Positions 30,899-40,019 of a DNA stretch of 45,743 nt are shown here, in pieces. Made by a program: the position numbers and the translations under genes. The notes below the pieces were generated by a model that worked only from the letters and a program-made list of their open reading frames with translations, did not search any database and was not told the origin of the DNA. Position 1 is the stretch's first letter; the number at the start of each line of letters is the position of its first letter. The stretch comes from Candidatus Pacearchaeota archaeon (GTDB lineage: Archaea; Nanobdellota; Nanobdellia; Pacearchaeales; GW2011-AR1). The stretch lies in assembly GCA_017608705.1 (NCBI GenBank), contig JAFCFJ010000002.1, forward strand, positions 1 to 45,743. The letters run 5' to 3'.

Positions 30899-31201
30899 AT
30901 GCTCCAAATAAAAAGGATTTCCGAGGTGATCGGGAAAAAGGTTTATACAGATGGCGGCGATCTTTTCGGTGATGTAGAGGAGGTTAACATTGTGGACAAT
31001 AAGGTAGAGAGTTGGCGCATTAGGCTTGCCCCCGGTCTTGGCGCATTCATGGCAGGGGCTAAGGGTGTTATCATACCACACCAATTTGTTCGTGCTGTTG
31101 GGGATATAATAATTATAGCAAAAACTTCGTTGCCTGTCAAGGAAGAGGAAGCTATGGGTGAAACGCAACAAGGAGAAACAGCGATAGAGCCAGAATATTA
31201 A
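30899..31201 (+). CDS. PRC-barrel domain protein
   Basis: A 100-residue protein whose first 80 residues form a PRC barrel (RISEVIGKKVYTDGGDLFGD, then GAKGVIIPHQFVRAVGDIIII). The tail is short and acidic. ATG 30899 is chosen because it starts the domain and lies about 29 nt after AATATATAAAG; a frame start at 30824 precedes the promoter. The first of three related membrane-protein genes begins 10 nt downstream, so the barrel may work as their soluble partner (inference from context). Confidence 0.85.
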   Translation: MLQIKRISEVIGKKVYTDGGDLFGDVEEVNIVDNKVESWRIRLAPGLGAFMAGAKGVIIPHQFVRAVGDIIIIAKTSLPVKEEEAMGETQQGETAIEPEY

Positions 31202-31211
31202 GCTGGGCAAA

Positions 31212-31709
31212 ATGGCAGAACCTATTTTCACAAGCACAATATTCGTAAATTACATATTACCGTTTCTCTTTGTTTTCACTGTTATTTTTGCTGTACTCGA
31301 GAAAACTAAGCTGTTAGGTGAAGACAAGAAGCAGATAGATGCTATTGTGGCATTAGTGGTTGGCCTCTTTATTATAGCATTTCCTTATCCTCGCAATATT
31401 ATTGTGAGTTTGATGCCCTTTCTTGCTGTGCTCATAGCCATTCTTCTTGTGTTCATGCTTTTGTATGGTTTTATAGGAGGCAAGACAGAAGGCGATGTTC
31501 TTGACAAAGGCGTGAAGATCGTGTTGAGCATACTTGTTGCCATATCCGTTGTAATATTTCTCGTGTGGGTGACTGGTGCTTGGGAATTTTTGAGGGCAAG
31601 GCTAAGTGGGGAGTTCGGAGAGCAGTTTTGGTCTAATGTAATTTTTGCAATAATAATCCTTGGCGTTATTCTTGCAGTTTTGTTGCCAGGGAAAAAAGCA
31701 GAAAAATAA
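31212..31709 (+). CDS. Four-helix membrane protein, paralogue 1 of 3
   Basis: A 165-residue integral membrane protein with about four hydrophobic segments. It shares with the next two genes the pattern LPFLFVFTVIFAVLEKTKLL-GE (about 16-37), then a hydrophobic segment ending with an Arg (YPRN), then a Pro-containing third helix (LMPFLAVLIAILLVFMLL). I know similar families only as uncharacterised DPANN membrane proteins. It is likely co-transcribed with the PRC-barrel gene 10 nt upstream. Function unknown. Confidence 0.75.
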   Translation: MAEPIFTSTIFVNYILPFLFVFTVIFAVLEKTKLLGEDKKQIDAIVALVVGLFIIAFPYPRNIIVSLMPFLAVLIAILLVFMLLYGFIGGKTEGDVLDKGVKIVLSILVAISVVIFLVWVTGAWEFLRARLSGEFGEQFWSNVIFAIIILGVILAVLLPGKKAEK

Positions 31710-31731
31710 TCTTGCAAGGGAAAACAGAAAG

Positions 31732-31746
31732 ATATTTAAATAAAAA
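31732..31746 (+). promoter_or_regulatory. TATA box before membrane paralogue 2
   Basis: ATATTTAAATAAAAA is centred about 25 nt before ATG 31762, so paralogue 2 can be transcribed independently of paralogue 1. Confidence 0.55.
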
Positions 31747-31761
31747 GTTGTTGAAAAAATT

Positions 31762-32310
31762 ATGAGTCTGCTTGGATATCTGGGGTATTATGGAATAGAT
31801 GCTATTTTGCAGCAATGGGCTGATATGGGTGTTTTTGAATTCGCATTACCTTTTATGCTCGTCTTTGCTGTTGTTTTTGGTGTTCTCAGTACGATTAAGT
31901 TATTTGGCGAGAATAAGGGGATAAATGCTGTTATAGCGATGGTTGCTGGCCTTATGGCGATTACCTCAGAATCACTACGTTCATTCTTTTCTACAATATT
32001 TCCTTATCTTGGTATAGGGCTTTTGATTTTCCTTGTAATCCTTATTTTGGTTGGTTTGGTTATGCCAGCGGAGAAAGGATGGTTTGTTGCACTGACTATC
32101 ATCGGGCTGTTGATCGGTCTTATCGTAGTATTTACATCCTTAACCTCCTCGCAATGGCTCTCTTCATATTGGTGGGAACAATATGGCGGGCTTGTTATTT
32201 TGGCTATTGTTTTTGGCGGAATGATTGCCGCAATTATAGCTTCAAGAGGAAAGAAAGGTGGTGGGAAGTCTGAACCTTTCCAACTTATAGCATGGCGCCC
32301 TGAAGAATAA
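31762..32310 (+). CDS. Four-helix membrane protein, paralogue 2 of 3
   Basis: A 182-residue membrane protein. FALPFMLVFAVVFGVLSTIK with LFGENKGINAVIA aligns with paralogues 1 and 3. The C-terminus carries a longer loop before the last helix and a basic tail (SRGKKGGGKS). It has its own TATA box and is followed by paralogue 3 after 2 nt. Function unknown. Confidence 0.75.
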   Translation: MSLLGYLGYYGIDAILQQWADMGVFEFALPFMLVFAVVFGVLSTIKLFGENKGINAVIAMVAGLMAITSESLRSFFSTIFPYLGIGLLIFLVILILVGLVMPAEKGWFVALTIIGLLIGLIVVFTSLTSSQWLSSYWWEQYGGLVILAIVFGGMIAAIIASRGKKGGGKSEPFQLIAWRPEE

Positions 32311-32312
32311 AA

Positions 32313-32786
32313 ATGGCAGATGTAACGCTCAGCGCGTTTTTGCCGGTCTTTAGCTTTTTGTTTGTTTTCGTGGTTAGCTATGCGATTATTGCCAAGACAA
32401 AGTTGCTTGGTGAGAACAAGTTTATCAATATTTTTGTGAGCTTTCTTATTGCGATAATGTTTCTTAGCTTTTCTTCTGCTAGGGAATATGTAGTCAATAT
32501 AATCCCATGGGTGGCTGTTCTGTTTGTTGTTTTATTTTTCATAATGCTTCTTATCGCGTTTACAGGAAAACTTGAAGATATCATGAAACCAGGATTTGTA
32601 TGGGTCTTCGTCATAATATTGCTTTTAGTTTTTATTATTGCAGCGATAAATGTTTTCTCTGGTATTTTACAGGAATTTCTTCCAGGTGGCACACGTGCAC
32701 AATTTATTTACACAAAGAGATTTTTAACAAGCTTCGCGCTTGTAGTTACAGCAGCTATTGTTTCCTGGGTTCTGACAAGATCCTAA
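32313..32786 (+). CDS. Four-helix membrane protein, paralogue 3 of 3
   Basis: A 157-residue membrane protein. It has the same FLFVFVVSYAIIAKTKLLGE-N-K segment near residue 15-36 and the IPWVAVLFVVLFFIMLL third helix. The strict shared element of all three paralogues is (T)KL(L/F)GE(N/D)K after the first helix. It is convergent with the coiled-coil gene ending at 32810 (23-nt gap). Function unknown. Confidence 0.75.
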   Translation: MADVTLSAFLPVFSFLFVFVVSYAIIAKTKLLGENKFINIFVSFLIAIMFLSFSSAREYVVNIIPWVAVLFVVLFFIMLLIAFTGKLEDIMKPGFVWVFVIILLLVFIIAAINVFSGILQEFLPGGTRAQFIYTKRFLTSFALVVTAAIVSWVLTRS

Positions 32787-32809
32787 ATTTAGGAAAGCTG
32801 TGAGAAAAA

Positions 32810-33694
32810 TTATTCTTTGGCTTTTTCTTCAGCAATTCTTTTTAGTTCTCTTATGCTTTCTTCCAATGGGTTGAGTATTTTTGCGAAACTTTCTTGCATG
32901 GCCTCAAGTTCTTGTTTTATTTCCTTAACATCATTTATATAATCACCTACACGACGTAAAACTGCTACTTGTAAGGCATCGACCAATGTGTTGAGTCTAT
33001 CAAGCTTTTTCTCAATGGCTTTTATTTTTGTTTCAGTTCTTACTTTGAAATCTTCCAGGCTAGAGAATTTTTCGTTTATCTTCTCTATTTTTTCATCAAC
33101 AATCTGCGATACGATCTCGTTTATCATGGAATAGTCTGGTTCAGCATAACCATATCCATAGGCTTCACCTTCTGTTCCCTGTACGTAACTTTCTGGCTGG
33201 GTTATTGTTTCTTGACTAGGCATAGCTTCGGGCGGCGATATGGCAGGGGCCTGGGTTGTAGTTTGGGCAGGAATTGTTTCCTGCGTCACGGGTTGTAATG
33301 TTTCTGCTGGCGGCGCTGCCTGTGGAACTTCTGGTTGTTCCATTACCTGGGTTTCGGATTTTGCGGTTTCTTGTTCTGGAACTGGTGGAGTTGGTATGGA
33401 TGGGGTTGGTTGTTTTTCAGACATTTCCTGTATAGTCTGTGGCTGTTGTTGCTCCTCACTTTCTCCAGTACCAAATGGCCTTATCTCTTCAGATGGTTTT
33501 TCCATTATACTGGGCTTCATCTCTTCGCTAACCTCCTGTTTTTTACCAGATGCTATTGCTTCCTTTATTTTTGCCTGCTCTAGTGCATCATGGATTTCAA
33601 TCGGACTTTTGCCTTTTTCTCTTAACACATTAATAATTTCAGCATCAGAAAGTCCTTGCTCTTTCAGTTTTTTCACCTCTTCTATCAAACCCAT
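32810..33694 (-). CDS. Coiled-coil protein with Pro/Gln/Thr-rich linker
   Basis: A 294-residue cytoplasmic protein in three parts. Residues 1-45 form a small helical domain resembling a SHOCT/UBA-like bundle (MGLIEEVKKLKEQGLSDAEI, then INVLREKGKSPIEIHDAL). Residues about 50-180 are low-complexity, rich in Pro, Gln, Glu and Thr. Residues about 185-294 form a long predicted coiled coil (INEIVSQIVDEKIEKINEKF). Together with the next gene it may form a scaffold; no enzymatic motif is seen. The large forward-strand frames at 33240-33722 are shadows of the low-complexity part. Confidence 0.75.
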   Translation of the reverse strand: MGLIEEVKKLKEQGLSDAEIINVLREKGKSPIEIHDALEQAKIKEAIASGKKQEVSEEMKPSIMEKPSEEIRPFGTGESEEQQQPQTIQEMSEKQPTPSIPTPPVPEQETAKSETQVMEQPEVPQAAPPAETLQPVTQETIPAQTTTQAPAISPPEAMPSQETITQPESYVQGTEGEAYGYGYAEPDYSMINEIVSQIVDEKIEKINEKFSSLEDFKVRTETKIKAIEKKLDRLNTLVDALQVAVLRRVGDYINDVKEIKQELEAMQESFAKILNPLEESIRELKRIAEEKAKE

Positions 33695-33701
33695 TCTAAA
33701 T

Positions 33702-34103
33702 TTAGTCCTTAACAGTTTTTAATAATTTCTCTTTTAGCTTTTTTTCTACAATTTTATCTATGATCTCTTCAACTTCGCTCTTTTTCACGAACTCCAGAGG
33801 CTGAAATATTTTTGCCTGCTTTCTCAGTATCTCTAGCTCGGATTTTCTCGCAAATTCGTCAGCTTGTTCCAATAATTGCGAAACAGCATGTCTTATGTCC
33901 TTAATTATTTCTTCGAGTTCTAACAATTTCGCTTTTATTTTTCTTAGTTCTTCTTCTGTATTTTCCCTTATTTTTATTATGTTATTGCCGATAAGCAAAA
34001 CTCTTTGCCTCAGTAGTTCCTGTTTTTCCTCTACATCTTGGAGCCTTACGTTGAAGTCTGAAAGCAATGCAGTCACGTCTTGCTGCTCTTCGAATTCTAC
34101 CAT
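33702..34103 (-). CDS. Coiled-coil protein
   Basis: A 133-residue, almost fully helical protein with heptad patterns (LLSDFNVRLQDVEEKQELLR, then TEEELRKIKAKLLELEEIIK) and a conserved-looking segment ARKSELEILRKQAKIFQPLE near residue 87-106. It sits 7 nt upstream of the linker coiled-coil gene on the same strand, and the two may oligomerise together. I recall similar pairs in DPANN genomes near filament genes, but no function is established. Confidence 0.75.
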   Translation of the reverse strand: MVEFEEQQDVTALLSDFNVRLQDVEEKQELLRQRVLLIGNNIIKIRENTEEELRKIKAKLLELEEIIKDIRHAVSQLLEQADEFARKSELEILRKQAKIFQPLEFVKKSEVEEIIDKIVEKKLKEKLLKTVKD

Positions 34104-34136
34104 CTTCCTCTTTTTGAAAGCAATGGTTTTGTAGGT

Positions 34137-35306
34137 TTAAATTTCTTGCTGTCTTGCTATTTTCCATCTAACAAGCAAATATGAAAACATAAGCGGGATG
34201 GCGAACTGGAATACTATACTTGAGGCAAGAATTATTGAGTAGAGGTCTGAGCCAATCATTCCATTTTCGAGCAAGAGCTTAACTATAACTATGCTTATGC
34301 TGAATCTTACCGACAAGCCAATTCCGAGCAGTATGGATTGTTTGAAGCCAAATTCCTTTCTTCCGACAATCCAACTTGCAAGAAGTTTCGCTCCGTTCGA
34401 GACAACTAACACTAGAAGGATGAGCAGGGGATATGTGATTAGATATCTCATATTCATAGTTACGCCTGCCCATACGAAGAAGAGCGGGGCGAAAAATCCA
34501 TAGCACATGGTTTTGATTTCGCTCTCTATTCTTTTGAACCTCTTTTCTGGCACAAATGTTTTTATCGCGATGCCTGAAAGCAAGGCTGCCATGGGAGCAG
34601 CATGTGCATATTCACCTATGCCTAAAAACAGAAATAAGATAAAGAGTGAGAAGAGGAATAGGATTTCTATTTTCAAAAATCCAAATTTTTTACCTTCTTC
34701 CTTTAATTTTGTAAGGCTGAAAGTCAGTCCAAAGAGAATAGCTAAAGAGGCTAGCATAAGGGCAATATTTATTCCTGTATGGATGGAAGACCCGACAATT
34801 ACTACTACAAGGATAAGAGCGAATATCTCTATTAAGTCATCTAGAGTTCCTATTCCGATAATAGCCTGTCCAAGCGGAGTATTCACTATGTTGAACTCGT
34901 GGAGTATTGGAGCAAGGATAGCTTCGCCTACTGTGGCGAATGATAGTGCCACGGCAAACGCTATGAGCCATGGATAGTGGAAGACAAAATGCACAAGCAT
35001 TGTGCCGAAAATGGCCTCAAAAAGGACAATAAAGAATGTTGCCTTGAATATGAATCTTGTTTTTTTCTTTAGCTTGTTGAGATCTATTTCCAGCCCGATT
35101 ACAAAGAGCAAGAAGTACATTCCGAGTTGTGCAAGAAACTCGAAAGTTTTTGATGACGTAACATCCGCGAACGGGTTATGTATTGCGAGAAAAGCGCCGA
35201 GAATGAGAGCAGCAAAGATCCACGGGACTCTTACCTTTTCTATAATTCTTCCTATCAAAAAGGTAAATATGAATATTAAGGCAAGAAACAAAAATATGTT
35301 TATCAT
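34137..35306 (-). CDS. Cation:proton antiporter, CPA2/KefB type
   Basis: A 389-residue protein with about 12 membrane helices. Family segments include RVPWIFAALILGAFLA (about 26-41), FEFLAQLGMYFLLFVIGLEI (about 55-74), the conserved acidic GTLDDLIEIFAL (about 152-163) with the ion-binding Asp pair, and PLFFVWAGVTMNM. No C-terminal TrkA-N domain is present, so it is the membrane part only. It exchanges Na+ or K+ for protons. A TATA-like TTTTAAATAAAAC (35325-35338) 26 nt before ATG 35306 supports the start. It is divergent from the secretion ATPase gene. Confidence 0.9.
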   Translation of the reverse strand: MINIFLFLALIFIFTFLIGRIIEKVRVPWIFAALILGAFLAIHNPFADVTSSKTFEFLAQLGMYFLLFVIGLEIDLNKLKKKTRFIFKATFFIVLFEAIFGTMLVHFVFHYPWLIAFAVALSFATVGEAILAPILHEFNIVNTPLGQAIIGIGTLDDLIEIFALILVVVIVGSSIHTGINIALMLASLAILFGLTFSLTKLKEEGKKFGFLKIEILFLFSLFILFLFLGIGEYAHAAPMAALLSGIAIKTFVPEKRFKRIESEIKTMCYGFFAPLFFVWAGVTMNMRYLITYPLLILLVLVVSNGAKLLASWIVGRKEFGFKQSILLGIGLSVRFSISIVIVKLLLENGMIGSDLYSIILASSIVFQFAIPLMFSYLLVRWKIARQQEI

Positions 35307-35324
35307 GCAAAATCTTTTTGTTTT

Positions 35325-35368
35325 GGTTTTATTTAAAATTTTCCAAAGCCGGGAAAAGTTTTAATAAG
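35325..35368. promoter_or_regulatory. Divergent promoters (antiporter / secretion ATPase)
   Basis: The minus-direction TTTTAAATAAAAC is at 35338-35325, 26 nt before ATG 35306. The plus-direction AGTTTTAATAAG is at 35357-35368, 25 nt before ATG 35388. Confidence 0.55.
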
Positions 35369-35387
35369 TTCCTTTCATAATTTTTTC

Positions 35388-37646
35388 ATGGAATTCAAGC
35401 CAGGGAGCAAGCTCTATTTTTACGAAATAGAGCGAAAGGCAGGTGAAACGATAGCATATGTGAATTTTCTCGGCGCCCCGTTTGTGCCAAGTATAGCGAG
35501 AATGCCAGAAGTTATGGAGAAGGTTATTGATATTCTCGGAGAGAATCCAAATATATCTCGTGTTGTGTTGGTGCAGCAAAGGAATTACAGCTACGGCGGC
35601 GAGCAGGTGATGATGTTACAGGAAATTGCCCAGCTTTACGAGTATCTCACCAAACAAGAGAATATCTTGCACGGCAGTAAGCTTGCATTCTGTGAAAAAT
35701 GTCTTGGCCGTAGATACAGTGAGATGGCAAAATTTCTTGTTTTGCTCAAGCGTGATCCTATTGGTGCTTACAATTTCGTGAAGAGGCTTGGTAGAAGTGA
35801 GCCAAGTATTGACGATAGATGTAAGGATTGTAATGTTGCTTATCGCAGGCTAATAGAAAAAATTACTTCATTACTCGAAGCCACAAAGTTAATAAGGAGA
35901 GCTGTGAAATTTATGGACAAGTACTCTGGACGCGAAGTTTATGAAAAGATATTCAGACCAGATGTCTTGCCAAATTTTGTTTTTACAAGGCTCACTGCGT
36001 TACTGCCTGACGAGGCTGAGATAATCGACCAGTACGAGATAGGTAAGGGCAAAGACAAGAGTAGCGTCACTATACTGAGGAGAAGAGGTGAAACAAGGTA
36101 TTTCTACCATCTATTGCCTCCAGAATACACGCTGAGAGAAGAACAGCAAGAACTTGTAAATTTGGCAAGAAATGTGCTGAGTGAGCATAGGCCGAAAGCA
36201 GAGGAATTTACAGATCCTGAGAGAATACGAAATATATTTTTCAATATAGCACGCGATTTATTGCAAGAACTTGCTGAGCAGAAAAAAATAAAGTTAAGTT
36301 ATGAAGAATTGATAAAGCTCTCTAGGATTTTGGTGAGGCACACCATTGGTTTTGGCCTCCTTGAAATCTTGTTGCAGGATGAGAAGCTCCAGGATATCGT
36401 GCTGAATGCTCCTATCGCTTTGAACCCGGTTTATGTTCGGCATGAAAAATATGATGAATGTGTAACGAATATATGGCCTAGTCAAGAAGATGCAGAAGGA
36501 TGGGCAGCCAAACTAAGGATGTTAAGTGGCAGGCCTCTTGATGAAGCCAATCCTGTTCTTGATACGGAATTGCTACTGGAAGGCGTGCGTGCAAGAATTG
36601 CAGCAATACAACAACCGCTGTCGCCAAGTGGTTTAGCGTATGCAATAAGAAGACATCGTGACAAGCCATGGACGTTACCTCTTTTTATCAAAAACAAAAT
36701 GCTTGATAGCTTCACCGCCGGCTTGCTTAGCTTCCTCATAGATGGCTCGCGCACGCTTTTGGTTGCAGGAACCCGCTCGGCAGGTAAGACAAGCTTACTC
36801 GGCAGTCTTATGCTTGAGATTATGCCAAAATATAGAATTATTGTTGTGGAGGATACCCTTGAATTGCCAGTTACCTCATTGAGGAAACTTGGCTATGATA
36901 TCCTTAGGATGAAAGTGCGTTCAGCCTTGCTCAGCGAGAGCACAGAGATAGGGGCTGATGAGGGTATACGCACAAGCCTAAGACTTGGTGACAGTTGCTT
37001 AATTGTTGGTGAAGTTCGTAGCACTGAGGCGCGCGCTCTCTATGAAGCGATGCGTGTTGGCGCTCTTGCTAATGTCGTGGCAGGCACAATACATGGAGCA
37101 TCGCCTTATGGTGTGTTTGACCGTGTTGTTAACGATCTTGGTGTTCCTGCTACGAGTTTCAAGGCGACAGACATTATTGTTGTGGCAAATCCTGTAAAAA
37201 GTCCCGATGGCTTACACAGCTATAGGCGTGTTGTTCAGGTCGCAGAAGTTCGTAAGCATTGGACACAGGACCCTCTAGAAGAAAATGGTTTCATAGATTT
37301 GCTTCGTTACAATGTGGAAAAAGACAGGCTTGAACCGACGGCGGAGCTGATAAACGGTGAAAGCGAAGTGATAAAGGCAGTCGCGGCCAATGTTCGTGGC
37401 TGGGCCGGAAATTGGGACGCTGTTTACGATAATATCATGTTGCGGGCCAAGGTAAAGCAAGAACTTGTTAATACAGCGTCAAAACTCAATAAGCCAGAGC
37501 TGTTAGAAGCAGATTTTGTTGTGAAGGCAAACAATATATTTCATGAAATTTCTGATAAGGTGAGGGAAGAGATAGGCGTGCCGGAGAGCAAGCGGGTGTT
37601 CCCGCTGTGGAAAGACTGGCTCAAGAGCGAGGTTGAGAGGATTTAA
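35388..37646 (+). CDS. Type II/IV secretion (TadA/archaellum-like) ATPase
   Basis: A 752-residue motor ATPase for assembly of a type IV-like filament. The N-terminal 300 residues contain a likely zinc site (CEKC 102-105 and CKDC 145-148). A linker and the RecA-like motor follow, with Walker A GTRSAGKTS (461-469), the Asp/Glu box VVEDTLELP, Walker B-like CLIVGEVRS and the His box AGTIHGAS. The long N-terminus and zinc site resemble archaeal ATPases of euryarchaeal/DPANN pilus loci. It is the first gene of the rightward filament cluster; the platform protein follows after 35 nt. Confidence 0.92.
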   Translation: MEFKPGSKLYFYEIERKAGETIAYVNFLGAPFVPSIARMPEVMEKVIDILGENPNISRVVLVQQRNYSYGGEQVMMLQEIAQLYEYLTKQENILHGSKLAFCEKCLGRRYSEMAKFLVLLKRDPIGAYNFVKRLGRSEPSIDDRCKDCNVAYRRLIEKITSLLEATKLIRRAVKFMDKYSGREVYEKIFRPDVLPNFVFTRLTALLPDEAEIIDQYEIGKGKDKSSVTILRRRGETRYFYHLLPPEYTLREEQQELVNLARNVLSEHRPKAEEFTDPERIRNIFFNIARDLLQELAEQKKIKLSYEELIKLSRILVRHTIGFGLLEILLQDEKLQDIVLNAPIALNPVYVRHEKYDECVTNIWPSQEDAEGWAAKLRMLSGRPLDEANPVLDTELLLEGVRARIAAIQQPLSPSGLAYAIRRHRDKPWTLPLFIKNKMLDSFTAGLLSFLIDGSRTLLVAGTRSAGKTSLLGSLMLEIMPKYRIIVVEDTLELPVTSLRKLGYDILRMKVRSALLSESTEIGADEGIRTSLRLGDSCLIVGEVRSTEARALYEAMRVGALANVVAGTIHGASPYGVFDRVVNDLGVPATSFKATDIIVVANPVKSPDGLHSYRRVVQVAEVRKHWTQDPLEENGFIDLLRYNVEKDRLEPTAELINGESEVIKAVAANVRGWAGNWDAVYDNIMLRAKVKQELVNTASKLNKPELLEADFVVKANNIFHEISDKVREEIGVPESKRVFPLWKDWLKSEVERI

Positions 37647-37681
37647 AAATCTGGAAGTTTTTCAAGGATAAAAGAGGTGAA

Positions 37682-39820
37682 ATGGATGCAAGAGATATTT
37701 TGCGAAAATATGAAAGAAAAATAGAGCAAGAGCTTAGCGATTTCAAAGAGACAAGCGGTTCTTATTCACGAGAATATATGAAGTTCAAGCAGGAGATGTT
37801 TCCCGAACTCTCCCGCTATGAGCGATATTGTGCTACCTTTGGTAATATAATTAGGATAAGACTTGCTAAAAAAGATGAGAAGAAAATACGTAAATATCTT
37901 AATGTTGCCCATCTGAGCGTGGAGCCTGGCCAGGCTGTGGGCCTCGCCCTTTTTTCATTTCTTGCTGTTTTCTTCATAGGTATTATTTTGAGCACAGCAA
38001 TTTTCATGCTGACTGACACCTTTCCTGTCGTGTTTATGCTTCTCATGCTCCTTACCTCAGCGTTTGTTTTTTACTATACTTTAACATTCCCACAGAGGTT
38101 AGCAAATTTATGGCGTCTCAAAGCTAGTTCGCAGATGGTACCATGCATGCTCTATATAGTTGTTTATATGAAACACACTAGCAACCTTGAGAGGGCAATA
38201 GAATTTGCTTCTCAACATTTACAACCCCCTCTTGCTCTCGACCTGAAAAAAATTTTTTGGGATGTTGAAATAGGGAAGTATAGCACGATAAAGGCCAGCC
38301 TCGATGCTTATCTTGAGAGATGGCGTGAAGACAGTCCAGAATTTATCGAGGCCTTCCATCTTGTGGAATCGAGTTTGTATGAGCCAATAGAGGCAAAACG
38401 AATCGAGACACTTGAGAGAGCATTACAAGTTATTCTTGATGGTATCTACGAGAGAATGCTTAAATATACACACGAGATAAGAGCACCTCTTACAAATGTG
38501 TATATGCTTGGCATAATTTTGCCGACTCTTGGCTTAGCGCTCTTGCCTTTAGCCTCAGCGTTATTACAAGGTATGATAAGTTGGTATCATATTTTCGTGC
38601 TTTTCAACTTGATAATTCCTTTCTTCGTGTTCTATATGACCAATGAGATTCTTATGAAGAGGCCTGGTGGTTATGGCGAAACAGAATTGCTTGAGTTGAA
38701 TCCATACTATCACGAATTTGTGAGCAGAAGGCCATACTGGATTGCTCTTGCAGTAGCCTTGCCTTTGTTTATTATTGGTCTCCTACCTCTGCTTTTTGGC
38801 TATACATCTTTTCCAGAGATTTTGGGTTTACCTAAAGATTTTAGCATGAGCTCATTCAAGTTTCTTGGCACAAAGTTCTTTGATTTCAGAGAAACTGCTA
38901 ATGGTGTTATGGGTCCTTTTGGTATTGGTGCGGTATTGCTTAGCTTGTTTATTCCTTTGAGCATTGCTATTTTCTTTGCTATTTCATACAGCCTGAAGAC
39001 AAGAAATCTGATAAAAGCAAGAGAGGAAACGAAAAAGATAGAGGAAGAATTTGCATCTTCGTTGTTTCAGCTTGGCAATAGACTTGCAGAGGGCATACCA
39101 GCAGAAATTGCATTTTCACATATGCAGGCCATATCTCGTGGCATGAGTGTAGAGGGTTTCTATAGGATAGCGAATAGCAACATTCAGAATTTAGGTATGA
39201 ATCTTGAGCAAGCTATATTTGATAAGAAGCGGGGTGCGATTGTTTACTATCCTTCTACATTGATCGCTACGAGCATGAGCATTCTTGTTGAGGGTGTGAA
39301 AAAAGGGCTGAAGATTGCTGCAGACAGCCTCATGTCGATTTCACAGTACATAAAGAATATTCATAAAATAAATGAGCGCATGCGTGATTTGCTTGCTGAG
39401 ATAGTGAGCGATATGAAAAGTAATGCAACCTTTCTTGCTCCTTTGCTTGCTGGCGTTGTTGTGGGCTTGGCGAGTATGATAACACTAATACTTGGAAAGC
39501 TCGGATCGCTTTTGCTTTCAGGTCAGGCTGTTGAAGTGGCTGGTGTGGAACTTGGAACGATCATGCAACTTTTCAACATAGAAGCGATTATTCCACCATA
39601 CTTTTTGCAGATAGCGATTGGGCTTTATATAATACAGGTGATATTTATTTTGACAAATGCTATTATAACAGTAGAATCTGGTGTTGATAAGCTTAAGGTT
39701 GTGCACCAAACAGCACGAAATCTCAAACTCAGTATAACTCTTTATTTGCTTGTTGCATTATTCGCGATTCTTGTGCTTTCAATAGTTGCAAGTGTAGCAC
39801 TTGGTGGTCTTGGCATATAA
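37682..39820 (+). CDS. Type II secretion F-domain (TadC/archaellum J-like) platform protein
   Basis: A 712-residue membrane platform protein with two GspF-type domains fused in tandem, each a cytoplasmic helical bundle between membrane helices. The first bundle includes ERAIEFASQHLQPPLALDLK near residue 165 and the second LFQLGNRLAEGIPAEIAFSH near 465. About nine membrane helices are visible, the last at the C-terminus. It partners with the ATPase at 35388 to drive subunit insertion. A ribosome-binding AGAGGTGA precedes ATG 37682, one of the few clear Shine-Dalgarno sites here. Confidence 0.92.
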   Translation: MDARDILRKYERKIEQELSDFKETSGSYSREYMKFKQEMFPELSRYERYCATFGNIIRIRLAKKDEKKIRKYLNVAHLSVEPGQAVGLALFSFLAVFFIGIILSTAIFMLTDTFPVVFMLLMLLTSAFVFYYTLTFPQRLANLWRLKASSQMVPCMLYIVVYMKHTSNLERAIEFASQHLQPPLALDLKKIFWDVEIGKYSTIKASLDAYLERWREDSPEFIEAFHLVESSLYEPIEAKRIETLERALQVILDGIYERMLKYTHEIRAPLTNVYMLGIILPTLGLALLPLASALLQGMISWYHIFVLFNLIIPFFVFYMTNEILMKRPGGYGETELLELNPYYHEFVSRRPYWIALAVALPLFIIGLLPLLFGYTSFPEILGLPKDFSMSSFKFLGTKFFDFRETANGVMGPFGIGAVLLSLFIPLSIAIFFAISYSLKTRNLIKAREETKKIEEEFASSLFQLGNRLAEGIPAEIAFSHMQAISRGMSVEGFYRIANSNIQNLGMNLEQAIFDKKRGAIVYYPSTLIATSMSILVEGVKKGLKIAADSLMSISQYIKNIHKINERMRDLLAEIVSDMKSNATFLAPLLAGVVVGLASMITLILGKLGSLLLSGQAVEVAGVELGTIMQLFNIEAIIPPYFLQIAIGLYIIQVIFILTNAIITVESGVDKLKVVHQTARNLKLSITLYLLVALFAILVLSIVASVALGGLGI

Positions 39821-39845
39821 TTTATAAAACCAAGTTTATTCATCT

Positions 39846-40019
39846 ATGGAGAAAATGTTTGCAAAAAAGAGGAAAGCGGACATAGAGCTTGAAACTCTCG
39901 CCTGGTGGCTTCTCGCCTTGATTGTGCTTGCAATAATGCTTGTTGCTTTTTTTGTGCTTCGTGGCAAAGGTATTAACGCGATAGAGTTCATAAAAAATCT
40001 TTTCAGGTTTGGAAAATGA
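39846..40019 (+). CDS. Short pilin-like protein with class III signal peptide
   Basis: A 57-residue protein, MEKMFAKKRKADIELETLAW followed by a single hydrophobic helix and a short basic tail. The segment RKA|DIELE fits a class III (prepilin peptidase) site, with Glu at +5 after the presumed cleavage. A TATA-like ATTTATAAAAC lies about 22 nt upstream. Its stop overlaps the next start as ATGA. It is probably a minor subunit or assembly factor of the filament. Confidence 0.75.
   Translation: MEKMFAKKRKADIELETLAWWLLALIVLAIMLVAFFVLRGKGINAIEFIKNLFRFGK

Noticed and set aside
30815-31237. Long N-terminal extension of the site-2-protease-like protein
   Set aside because: It would be antisense to the PRC-barrel gene and precede the TATA box at about 30839; the domain begins at ATG 30814.
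33240-33722. Forward-strand Ser/Gly/Cys-rich frames
   Set aside because: They mirror the low-complexity Pro/Gln linker of the minus-strand coiled-coil gene.
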